38,759 bases of DNA from SZUA-35 sp037969565. Lineage in GTDB: Bacteria > Actinomycetota > Acidimicrobiia > Acidimicrobiales > SZUA-35. The notes beneath the pieces are model-generated. The model was not told the origin of the DNA, did no database searches, and saw only the letters and a program-made list of their open reading frames with translations. The stretch is from positions 1-38,759 of the forward strand of contig JBBKXQ010000116.1 of NCBI GenBank assembly GCA_037969565.1, read 5' to 3'. Both the position numbers and the translations under genes were made by a program. This document shows positions 31,593 through 38,759 of this stretch, in pieces. Position 1 is the first letter of the stretch, and every line of letters starts with the position of its first letter.

Positions 31593-32930
31593 ATGGTGAG
31601 ATTCATGGCGAGCGAAATCGCAGAGATCGTTGGTGGCACCGTTGTGGGGCCGGATGTCGAGGTGGACGGCGCTTCCATCGACAGTCGGTCGATTGCTGCC
31701 GGCAATCTGTTCGTCCCGATCGTGGCCGAGCGCGACGGGCACGATTTCATCGAGGGTGCAACGACCGCCGGAGCCGCAGCCCATCTGTCTTCGCGGCCGG
31801 CCACCTCTCACCCTGCTACTGCCACTGCCATCGTGGTGGACGACACCGCAACCGCGCTTGCGACGCTCGGCTCGGCGGCCCGGGATCGGCTGGGAACAGC
31901 CCACGTCGTCGGCGTGACCGGGAGCGTCGGCAAGACGTCCACGAAAGATCTCATTGCGGCTGCGGTTGGCGCCGCGCTCCGAGTCCACGCCAATGAGGCC
32001 TCGTTCAACAACGAGTTGGGCCTCCCGCTCACGCTGTTGAATGCTCCGGATGGCACCGAGTTGACCGTCCTGGAAATGGGTGCCCGAGGTCAGGGCCACA
32101 TCGCCCATCTCTGCTCGATTGGCAGGCCCACGATCGGGGTCGTGACTCGTGTTGCCGGTGCCCACACGGAACTCTTCGGTTCGCTCGACGGGGTGCAGCA
32201 GGCCAAGGGAGAGTTGATCGAGTCGCTGCCCCGCGACGGAACGGCGGTGCTCAACGCCGACGACGAGCGGGTCATGGCCATGGCCTCACGAACGTCAGCT
32301 GATGTGATCACCTTCGGCTTGGCCGGGGATGTTCGGCCCGAAGATCTTCGGCTCGACGAAGCGCTCCGTCCCACGTTCACGCTCAACACACCGGCCGGTT
32401 CGGCCGAGGTTCGCCTGCCGATCGCCGGCGCCCACATGGCGATCAATGCAACGGCGGCGGTGGCGGTGGGCCTGGCTGCGGGTGTTTCGCTCGTCGACCT
32501 CGTTGCGGGGCTCGAAGGCGCATCGCTCAGCAACTGGCGAATGGCGGTGTCGCGTAGCGAGGCGGGAGCCACGATCATCAACGACGCCTACAACGCCAAT
32601 CCCACGAGTGTGCGGGCGGCGCTGGCCGCGCTGCGCGAATTGGACTGCACCCGGCGAATTGCGGTGCTCGGTGTCATGGCCGAACTCGGGAACGAGCACG
32701 AGGCTGAGCATCGTGCGATCGCCGACGAAGCAAACGCCGCCGGCATCGAAGTGATCGCCGTCGATGCTCCGGCCTACGGATCGAGCGCCATCCATGTCTC
32801 GGCCATCCCGGGGGCGCTCATGGCGATCGGCGCCGTCGACTCCCACACCGGCGTGCTCGTCAAGGGCAGCCGGGTAGCAGGTCTCGAACGCTTGGCGGCA
32901 ATCCTCACCGCCGGGGGAGTGCACGAGTAG
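31593..32930 (+). CDS. murF: UDP-N-acetylmuramoyl-tripeptide--D-alanyl-D-alanine ligase
   Basis: Adds D-Ala-D-Ala to the UDP-MurNAc-tripeptide in the cytoplasm. The 445-residue product has SEIAEIVGGTVVG and SIDSRSIAAGNLFVPI (N-domain), VGVTGSVGKTSTKDLI (P-loop), NNELGLPLTLL, LEMGARGQGHI and NDAYNANPTSVRAALAAL (C-domain). Length is normal. ATG 31593 gives the usual MurF N-terminus; GTG 31596, seven bases after TAGACC (31583-31588), is an equally possible leaderless start one codon later. It lies divergent from ddl instead of inside a mur/fts cluster. Confidence 0.93.
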   Translation: MVRFMASEIAEIVGGTVVGPDVEVDGASIDSRSIAAGNLFVPIVAERDGHDFIEGATTAGAAAHLSSRPATSHPATATAIVVDDTATALATLGSAARDRLGTAHVVGVTGSVGKTSTKDLIAAAVGAALRVHANEASFNNELGLPLTLLNAPDGTELTVLEMGARGQGHIAHLCSIGRPTIGVVTRVAGAHTELFGSLDGVQQAKGELIESLPRDGTAVLNADDERVMAMASRTSADVITFGLAGDVRPEDLRLDEALRPTFTLNTPAGSAEVRLPIAGAHMAINATAAVAVGLAAGVSLVDLVAGLEGASLSNWRMAVSRSEAGATIINDAYNANPTSVRAALAALRELDCTRRIAVLGVMAELGNEHEAEHRAIADEANAAGIEVIAVDAPAYGSSAIHVSAIPGALMAIGAVDSHTGVLVKGSRVAGLERLAAILTAGGVHE

Positions 32931-33024
32931 CGTCAAGCGCCTTGTCTGTTCCGATCCCGCCGCCCCCAACGTCGCAACCGCTGGCCCCAATCAGCTTGCC
33001 ATTGCGTGATCGGCCGAGCATCAG

Positions 33025-33888
33025 ATGAATCGTTGGCTGGCCGGAGCTCGACCAAAGACATTGCCGGCCGCAGTCGTTCCGGTGGCACTCGGAACCGCGG
33101 CGGTGGTTGGTGAGGGCACGCTGATCTGGTGGAGGGCCGTCGCAGCCCTCGTTGTTGCCCTGGCACTCCAGGTGGCGACCAACTACGTCAATGATTACGC
33201 CGACGGACAGCGAGGAACCGACGATGACCGGGTCGGTCCGATCCGACTCGTCGGCACAGGTCTGGCAACGGCGAAGGAAGTGAAGATCGCCGCACTCGCC
33301 GCATTCGGGGTGGCGGGAATCGCCGGAGCAGCTTTGGCATTCTCGGTTGGGCCCGAGTTGTTCGCCGTGGGAGCGGTGTCGATGCTGGCCGGCTGGGCCT
33401 ATACGGGCGGACCGAAGCCGTATGGCTACCTCGGCCTCGGCGAGGTGTTCGTCTTCGTCTTCTTCGGTCTGGTGGCCACGATCGGCTCGTTCTATGTGCA
33501 CGAACAATCGGTGTCGTTGCTCGTCGTCGAGGTCGCCTTTGCCGCCGGATTCCTGGCGGTTGCGCTGCTCGTGATCAACAACCTTCGTGACATCCCGGGC
33601 GATACGGCGGCCGGCAAGACCACGTTGGCTGTGCGTCTGGGCGATGCTCGCACCCGACAGCTCTATGTCGTTCTTCTCCTTGCCGCCGCGGTGGCCCTGG
33701 TGCTCGCCGCATTGCAGCGTCCGGCTGCGCTGCTGGGGCTGCTGGGCCTCGGCTTGGCCGTTGCGCCCGTCAAGGCCGTGCGGGCCGGAGCTCGTGGCCC
33801 CGCGCTGATCCCGGTGCTCGGACAGACCGGGCGGCTTCAGCTGGTCACCGGATTGCTGGCTTCGCTCGGACTGGTTCTTTCTGGCTGA
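33025..33888 (+). CDS. menA: 1,4-dihydroxy-2-naphthoate polyprenyltransferase
   Basis: UbiA-family integral membrane prenyltransferase that attaches the isoprenoid tail in menaquinone synthesis. The 287-residue product begins MNRWLAGARPKTLPAAVVPVALG, has the first Asp-rich motif NYVNDYADGQRGTD (about 53-66) and the second NNLRDIPGD, with about eight membrane segments. RPKTLPAAVVPV and GGPKPYGYLGLGE are characteristic of MenA rather than UbiA. It follows murF by 94 bases; no other men genes are in the window. Confidence 0.92.
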   Translation: MNRWLAGARPKTLPAAVVPVALGTAAVVGEGTLIWWRAVAALVVALALQVATNYVNDYADGQRGTDDDRVGPIRLVGTGLATAKEVKIAALAAFGVAGIAGAALAFSVGPELFAVGAVSMLAGWAYTGGPKPYGYLGLGEVFVFVFFGLVATIGSFYVHEQSVSLLVVEVAFAAGFLAVALLVINNLRDIPGDTAAGKTTLAVRLGDARTRQLYVVLLLAAAVALVLAALQRPAALLGLLGLGLAVAPVKAVRAGARGPALIPVLGQTGRLQLVTGLLASLGLVLSG

Positions 33889-33901
33889 TTGCCGCTCGTC
33901 G

Positions 33902-34858
33902 ATGGTTGGCATTCAACAATGGACGACATCGGCCGATGAGGGCAGCGTGACTGCTGCGGCGACAAGAGGTCGAGGAAAGGCCAAACGAGGCAAGAAGTCT
34001 TCGTCGCGTCCCAGCCCGAGCCGGATGCACAACAAGCGACAGAAAATGATCGTCGAACTGGTCAATGGTTACGACTCGACGGTTTCCCTCTCGGTGATTC
34101 TCCGGAATGTGCTGCTCGTCTGGGCCGTGGCCGGCGTGGTTCTCCTCGCCACTGGGTTCTCGAGCTCTCGGGCCGACGGGGCAACTCGAGATGGACTGGA
34201 GTCGATCCGCATTGCCAACGCGGCACGCGACGGCCTCGGACTGCTCCTGATTCTCACCGCGATCCTGGCCATCGCCTGGGTCACTCGAACCCACACCAAC
34301 GTGAAGCATCTCGACAAGAATCCGTCCATCGGACTCTGGACGAGGATCAAGATTCATCTGGCCGCGTTCGTGCTCGGCGCCATCACCCTCGTCAGCTCGC
34401 TGGCCGCACCGGATCTCGCAGGTGTTCTCGTCGTTGTCAGCGTCGCCCTTTGGCTGTTTGCGCAGCTGTGGTTGCATCTCGTGATGCTCGACACCGTACG
34501 AATGCTCTGGCGAACCAGTTCGCCGGTGGCGGCCGAGGAGGAAGATCTGCCTCCCTACGCCCTCGTCTGGTTTGTCAGCTGGCTGACCTTTGCCGGAATT
34601 CTCGTTGCGACCCAGGTCACGACCCAGGAAGTCTCGGTCGATGCTCAGCTGTCCATGGTCCAGGGGCTTGCGTGTATCGCCGCTGGACTCAGCGGGGGTC
34701 GGTTGGTCACCGCGATCTCGAAGCGTCAAGACGAGCGCGTTTCAGCGATCATCGCCGATTTCGATGGCGACCGGGCCCAGGCGCCGGTGACGAGTAATCA
34801 GATCTTCGATGCCTGGAGCGCCTCGGAGGGCCTCATCGAACTCCCGGGCAAGCACTGA
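33902..34858 (+). CDS. Multi-pass membrane protein, function unknown
   Basis: The 318-residue product has a strongly basic, Gly/Ser/Lys-rich N-terminal region (about residues 20-50) followed by about six hydrophobic segments (for example ILRNVLLVWAVAGVVLLATGF, DGLGLLLILTAILAIAWV, GVLVVVSVALWLFAQLWLHLVML). I recognise no family. It starts 13 bases after menA and might be cotranscribed with it. The start is uncertain: ATG 33902 is used here, while GTG 33946, preceded by GAGGG, would remove 14 residues. Confidence 0.6.
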   Translation: MVGIQQWTTSADEGSVTAAATRGRGKAKRGKKSSSRPSPSRMHNKRQKMIVELVNGYDSTVSLSVILRNVLLVWAVAGVVLLATGFSSSRADGATRDGLESIRIANAARDGLGLLLILTAILAIAWVTRTHTNVKHLDKNPSIGLWTRIKIHLAAFVLGAITLVSSLAAPDLAGVLVVVSVALWLFAQLWLHLVMLDTVRMLWRTSSPVAAEEEDLPPYALVWFVSWLTFAGILVATQVTTQEVSVDAQLSMVQGLACIAAGLSGGRLVTAISKRQDERVSAIIADFDGDRAQAPVTSNQIFDAWSASEGLIELPGKH

Positions 34859-34903
34859 CGCTTGCGTGCTCGACGAGCGACCGGCCTCGATTGGCGGCCG
34901 CTC

Positions 34904-35928
34904 TCAACCAACGACGTTGGCCATCGTTTCGAGCAGTTCGGGAGGTCCGCTGACCACGAGCGTCTTCACGACTGATTCGTTCCATTTGGCCAGGTCGTCT
35001 CGGATCTTTTCGGGTGGCCCGATCAAGGCAACGTCCTCCACCATCGCCGTCGGGACGGCGGCGATGGCCCCTTTCCGATTGCCGACCAAGTACATCTCCT
35101 GAATCTTCTCGCACACGTCGGCGTAACCCATTCGAGCGAAGACATTGAGGTGGAAGTTCGCTTCCTTGGCCCCCATGCCGCCGGCGTACAGAGCGAGCAT
35201 GGGTCGGACCTGGTCAGCGCACTGTTCGATATCGGCGCCGGGTACCACGGGAACGACGGCTGCCACGTCGAACGTGTCGAGCGTGTGGCGGGCGCCATCC
35301 CGGCTGAAGCCCTCGTCGAGTGCATCCCGATAGAAGGCGTTGTCCGAGGGGGAGAAGAAGAGTGGCAGCCAACCGTCGGCGATCTCTGCGGTCATGGCCA
35401 CGTTCTTCGGACCTTCGGCTCCGAGATAGATCGGGATGTCGGACCGCAGCGGGTGGACCGTGGACTTCAGCGGCTTGCCCAGATCAGCGCCGCCCTTGAA
35501 CGGCAGTTGGTAATGCTCGCCGTGGTATTCGACGGGGACGTCGCGAGCCCAGATCTTGCGGAGATCTCGACGTATTCACGAGCGCGAGCGAGGGGTTTCG
35601 GATAGGGCTCGCCGTACCACCCTTCGACCACTTGGGGCCCGGATGCCCCCAGCCCCAACCGGAACCGGCCGCCCGACAGGTGATCGAGGGTGATCGCGGC
35701 CATGGCCGTGGCGGCGGGCGTTCGAGCCGAGATCTGACAAATGCTGGTGCCGAGGCCGATCCTCTTGGTTGCGGCCCCCCACCAGGCAAGTGGCGTGAGC
35801 GCATCCGAGCCATAGGCCTCGGCTGTCCAAAAGCTGTCGAAGCCGAGGTCTTCCGCCGCTGCCAATTGCTCGACGACGCCGTTTGGAGGTCCGGCCGACC
35901 AGTAGCCGGCACCCAGCGCGAGTTTCAT
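34904..35928 (-). pseudogene. LLM-class, probably F420-dependent oxidoreductase, broken by a single-base frameshift
   Basis: The N-terminal part (35928 down to about 35562) reads MKLALGAGYWSAG, FDSFWTAEAYGSDALTPLAW, GTSICQISARTPAATAMAA and SGGRFRLGLGASGPQVVEGW, typical of F420-dependent luciferase-like enzymes of the Rv3520c kind. Directly after REYVEI the frame changes and continues as RKIWARDVPVEYHGE, then the C-terminal half ending in ELLETMANVVG. One missing base near 35562 explains this: total length is 1025, and one more base would give a 341-residue protein. The start has GGAG upstream. It may be a real inactivation or a sequencing error, since both halves remain well conserved. Confidence 0.85.
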
Positions 35929-36048
35929 GAAGGTCTCCTGCCATTCGAGAACGCGACGATGTGGCCACGCCGATCCGAGGTTGGTGGTCTACCACCCGTA
36001 ACCTGAGACCTCGGAATCCGCACCTCTTCCCTCCCCGAAGGTCCCGCA

Positions 36049-36729
36049 TTGGCGACCCACTACACAACGCTTGGCGTCGCTCCCGACGTGCCGCAACCGG
36101 AGCTGCGACGCGCCTACATCGCCGAAGCCCGTCGCTGGCACCCGGATCGCTTCGTCGGAACAAAACCAGCGGAAGCCGAGAAAGCCGAATCGGCGATGCG
36201 CCGTGTCAACGAGGCGTGGCACGTTCTCGGCGACGAGACGCGCCGCCGAGCCTACGATCGCGAGTTGGCGGCATCGGTCAGCGGTGCCACATCACTTGGA
36301 GGTGCCATACGCCGTGACGATGGCATTCCCCGAATCGATCCTCGCTTGCTCGATCCCGACTTCCTGGCGTCGCGGCGTCGTTATCAGGAGGACGAGTCCG
36401 AGGTTCGACATTCGGGGATCATTCGAACGATCACCGCCGTTGGCTTCTTCGGGCTCCTCATCGGCATCTTCATCTTCACCGCCTACGCCAACGGACCTGT
36501 CGCAACCAATCCGACCAGCACCATTCCCGGGCCTGCCATCGGTGTGGATGCCGGCACCTGTGTCCGTCAGATGAGTGGCGGCCAGCTGCTCTCGGTTCCG
36601 TGTTCGGGCAGCAGTGACGGGGTGGTGATCGGGGCCCGTGAACTCGATGGGATCTGTCCCGCACCGACGGTTCGCGAGCTGATCCTGCCCAGCGACATCA
36701 TTGTCTGTCTGGCTCAGGGCCGAGGCTGA
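36049..36729 (+). CDS. Membrane-anchored J-domain protein
   Basis: The 226-residue product starts with a J domain (about residues 4-70; HYTTLGVAPDVPQPELRRAYIAEARRWHPDRF) containing the essential HPD, so it should stimulate a DnaK-type Hsp70. It has no Gly/Phe or zinc-finger region. A membrane segment (TAVGFFGLLIGIFIFTAYA, about 126-144) follows, then about 80 residues with three or four Cys that would be outside the cell and resemble the Cys-containing 'septum formation' type domains of actinobacteria (weak similarity). The start is TTG at 36049 with AAGG about eight bases upstream; no ATG or GTG gives a complete J domain. Confidence 0.8.
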   Translation: MATHYTTLGVAPDVPQPELRRAYIAEARRWHPDRFVGTKPAEAEKAESAMRRVNEAWHVLGDETRRRAYDRELAASVSGATSLGGAIRRDDGIPRIDPRLLDPDFLASRRRYQEDESEVRHSGIIRTITAVGFFGLLIGIFIFTAYANGPVATNPTSTIPGPAIGVDAGTCVRQMSGGQLLSVPCSGSSDGVVIGARELDGICPAPTVRELILPSDIIVCLAQGRG

Positions 36730-36750
36730 TCCCGGCTGAGCGAGGTGAGC

Positions 36751-36756
36751 TACGGT
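36751..36756 (+). promoter_or_regulatory. -10 box of a leaderless transcript (amidase)
   Basis: TACGGT is followed by exactly seven bases and ATG 36764. This favours ATG 36764 over the in-frame GTG 36755, which lies inside the box. Confidence 0.6.
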
Positions 36757-36763
36757 GCACGAG

Positions 36764-38161
36764 ATGGACTTCCGAGAACACCAACTCGTTGACCTCGCGT
36801 CCCAGGTTCGCAACCGGACAATCTCCGCCCGGGAACTCACCTGGTCTGCCATCGATCGCATCGAGGAACTCGAGCCATCCGTGAACGCCTTCGTCTGCAT
36901 CGATCGGGAACGAGCGATGGCCGACGCCGATGACGTCGACCGACGGCTCATTGCCGGCGAGGGCGTCGGTCCGCTCGCTGGGATTCCGATCGGTGTCAAG
37001 GATCTGGAAGACGCCGCTGGCTTTCCCACCCGCTCGGGATCCGTGCTGTCCGACGACAAGCCGGCGCAGGGCGATTCGGTCCTCGTCGCCCGGCTACGAG
37101 CGGCGGGATGTGTCGTGATCGGGAAGACGACCACACCCGAATACGGGCACAAGGGAGCCACCGAATCCGGGCTCACCGGAATCACTCGCAATCCCTGGAA
37201 CCTGGAGCGCTCACCGGGAGGTTCGTCGGGCGGCACGGCGGCTGCACTGGCGGCGGGCATGATCCCGCTCGGCACGGGTTCCGACGGTGGTGGCTCCATC
37301 CGGATTCCTGCTGCGCTGTGTGGCTTGTCTGGCATCAAGACCACCCAAGGTCGCATCCCCATGGGAGGGCCTACGCCTCCTGGCTCGAGTGTGCTGTCGG
37401 TCAAGGGCCCGATGACCCGCACCATTGCCGACGCTGCCTTCTGCCTCGATCTCTGTGTCGGCCCTCACCCCACCGACGCGTTTTCGCTCCCTCGTTCTGG
37501 CTCGCCGTGGTTCGAGGCTGCCACCGCGGTCCGGCTCCCGGGTCGGGTCGTGTGGTCACCCACCATGGGTTTTGCCGACGTCGATTCCGAGATCGCTCAG
37601 GTCTGTGCATCGGCTGTCGCCGATCTCGAAGCCGCCGGCGTCGAGATCACGCTCATGGACGACATCTGGCCGACCGATCCGCTCGGTCCATGGTTCACGT
37701 TCTGGGCGTCCCTCCGGGCCCGCACACAGGGCCACCTCAAGGGCACTCCCGAATGGGATCAGATCGACGAATCACTTCGATTCCAGATCGAGTGGGGGCT
37801 CGGCGTGAAAGGCCTTGACGTCGTTGACGCCCTCGATTCGATTCATCGTCTCAATCTGGAACTCGACCGAGCATTCGAAGAAGCACCGCTGATCCTCACA
37901 CCCACCTGTGCCGGGCAAACGCCTCTGGTCGGCCACGACGGAACCATTGATGGGGAGGAAAGGCCGGCGTGGATTTCGTTCACCCCCGGGCTCAACCTCA
38001 CCCGCAACCCGGCCGGCTCGGTCAATTGCGGCTTCACGAAGGCTGGCATGCCCGTCGGACTGCAAGTGATCGGTCGCCAACTCGACGACGTCGGGGTCAT
38101 CCAGGCGATGGCTGCACTCGAGGAGGTATTCGCAACCGAGCGCAAGGCGCCGATTGCCTGA
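36764..38161 (+). CDS. Amidase signature-family hydrolase
   Basis: The 465-residue product carries the full Ser-cisSer-Lys site: Lys in IGVKDLEDAAG (about 86), Ser in SPGGSSGGTAAALAAG and the nucleophile region TGSDGGGSIRIPAALCG. The family hydrolyses amides, or as GatA supplies ammonia for Gln-tRNA synthesis. There is no gatB/gatC here and the middle region differs from GatA, so a general amidase on a small substrate is more likely. It stands alone after the J-domain gene and is followed by tRNA-Val. Confidence 0.9.
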   Translation: MDFREHQLVDLASQVRNRTISARELTWSAIDRIEELEPSVNAFVCIDRERAMADADDVDRRLIAGEGVGPLAGIPIGVKDLEDAAGFPTRSGSVLSDDKPAQGDSVLVARLRAAGCVVIGKTTTPEYGHKGATESGLTGITRNPWNLERSPGGSSGGTAAALAAGMIPLGTGSDGGGSIRIPAALCGLSGIKTTQGRIPMGGPTPPGSSVLSVKGPMTRTIADAAFCLDLCVGPHPTDAFSLPRSGSPWFEAATAVRLPGRVVWSPTMGFADVDSEIAQVCASAVADLEAAGVEITLMDDIWPTDPLGPWFTFWASLRARTQGHLKGTPEWDQIDESLRFQIEWGLGVKGLDVVDALDSIHRLNLELDRAFEEAPLILTPTCAGQTPLVGHDGTIDGEERPAWISFTPGLNLTRNPAGSVNCGFTKAGMPVGLQVIGRQLDDVGVIQAMAALEEVFATERKAPIA

Positions 38162-38174
38162 CCGACCTCAACGG

Positions 38175-38202
38175 TTGGATGGCTGGTGGTAACCGTTAAG
38201 AT
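38175..38202 (+). promoter_or_regulatory. Promoter of tRNA-Val(CAC)
   Basis: TTGGAT (38175-38180), 16 bases and TAAGAT (38197-38202) place initiation about 4-6 bases before the tRNA. An inverted repeat AACGGTT (38170-38176)/AACCGTT (38191-38197) overlaps both boxes and may be the amidase terminator. Confidence 0.5.
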
Positions 38203-38212
38203 CACCGGCCCC

Positions 38213-38289
38213 GGGCCGTTAGCTCAGCTGGCTAGAGCGCTCGCCTCACACGCGAGAGGTCACAAGTTCAAGTCTTGTACGGCCCACCA
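38213..38289 (+). tRNA. tRNA-Val (CAC), CCA encoded
   Basis: Acceptor GGGCCGT (38213-38219) pairs with ACGGCCC (38279-38285); anticodon stem CTCGC/GCGAG has loop CTCACAC with a normal U33 and anticodon CAC at 38247-38249; T-stem ACAAG/CTTGT is intact. ACCA follows (38286-38289). Acceptor and D-arm are almost identical to tRNA-Val(GAC) at 1429. Confidence 0.95.
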
Positions 38290-38660
38290 CTTCTTCCCGG
38301 GGGAGATGCTTCGCCCGAACGGCGAACGCATTCCCGGTTGACGGGACTGGCGGCCTTCCGAACCGGAACGCTCTACGCCAGCTTGCGGCGACAACGACTG
38401 CCGACTGCCGACGCCGCGCACCGCGTTTAAAATTTTGGCTGTCACAGGGCCTGACTATGGTTCGAAGCAGGTGGTCAGTACTTCTCGACCACCTTCGAAT
38501 TGCTCTCAACAATTCGTTGACAATCGAACTGGTGTTCGCTAGTGTGAGTCGCACGGTTCGTCCGCTCGAAGTACCGACTTCCCCCTAATTCAACCGATCC
38601 GGCCTTTGTTTCTTGGCTGGGATCTGACGGGCCCGTTTGTGGCCTGGGGAAGTACGTCGA
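38290..38660. other. Intergenic region with a promoter
   Basis: No convincing gene is seen in these 371 bases on either strand. A good promoter is present: TTGACA (38517-38522), 17 bases, TAGTGT (38540-38545), reading toward the gene at 38661 with a leader of roughly 110 bases. Confidence 0.55.
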
Positions 38661-38759
38661 ATGTCTTGCGCCACCAATCTCGCCAGCGAGTTAGAGCGAT
38701 TCAGTGAATACCTCGGCGTTGTCGAGGTGGCCGGCCTGGACGAGTACGGGCTGCGGGTG
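38661..38759 (+). CDS. N-terminal fragment of a protein cut by the window end, possibly Nif3-like
   Basis: ATG 38661 is preceded by GGGGA ten bases upstream and by a promoter at 38517-38545. The 33 visible residues (SELERFSEYLGVVEVAG, then LDEYGLRV) resemble the opening of Nif3-family metal-binding proteins, which read approximately 'YLDxxLxVxxxxDYxxNGLQV'. The match is weak and the conserved Asn-Gly is not present, so the family assignment is tentative. Confidence 0.4.
   Translation, partial: MSCATNLASELERFSEYLGVVEVAGLDEYGLRV

Noticed and set aside
38246..38554. A minus-strand open frame starting inside the intergenic region and ending in tRNA-Val
   Set aside because: It runs into the tRNA; C-termini of the kind 'RLELVTSRV' are a common false call over tRNA genes.

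Overview
The window is high-GC DNA from a bacterium that reads as an actinobacterium (Actinomycetota), most plausibly of the Acidimicrobiia type. Supporting features are a menaquinone-type MenA, an F420-type luciferase-like oxidoreductase, a ROK-type xylose regulator, a 6C-like C-rich small RNA, a DUF3052-like gene, and many genes that appear to start leaderless, with a TAnnnT -10 box exactly seven bases before the start codon. The class-level placement is inference from gene content; no rRNA is present.

Layout. 1-1.9 kb: a membrane-anchored propeller-like protein, tRNA-Cys(GCA), a 17-bp tandem repeat, tRNA-Val(GAC) with an unusual C33, and a DUF3052-like gene that has lost its middle. 1.9-5.7 kb: a GNAT/NDP-forming acyl-CoA synthetase fusion (protein acetyltransferase, PatA type) and a quinone oxidoreductase. 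5.8-13 kb: central carbon genes on the minus strand (citrate synthase; a LysR regulator with a short acyl-CoA carboxyltransferase; aconitase), a GntR regulator divergent from aconitase, and between LysR and aconitase a three-hairpin C-loop small RNA with its own promoter and terminator. 13-14.4 kb: nitroreductase and a divergent lipoprotein.

14.4-22.3 kb is a complete xylose locus: xylA-xylB on the minus strand, and xylR then xylF-xylG-xylH on the plus strand. Two near-identical inverted repeats, one between xylA and xylR and one before xylF, are the likely XylR operators. The Shine-Dalgarno sequence of xylG is perfectly complementary over nine bases to the loops of the small RNA.

22.3-28 kb is the least familiar part: a tight three-gene minus-strand operon encoding a fatty-acyl-reductase-like/HAD fusion, a LarA-like (nickel-pincer lactate racemase fold) protein that lacks one catalytic histidine, and a PlsC-type acyltransferase, controlled from a palindrome shared with a divergent TetR gene. 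This looks like an uncharacterised lipid-modification module.

28-38.8 kb: a TPM-domain coiled-coil protein, divergent ddl and murF (cell-wall precursor synthesis), menA, a membrane protein of unknown function, an LLM-class oxidoreductase broken by a single-base frameshift, a membrane-anchored J-domain protein, an amidase, tRNA-Val(CAC), and the start of a further gene running off the window.
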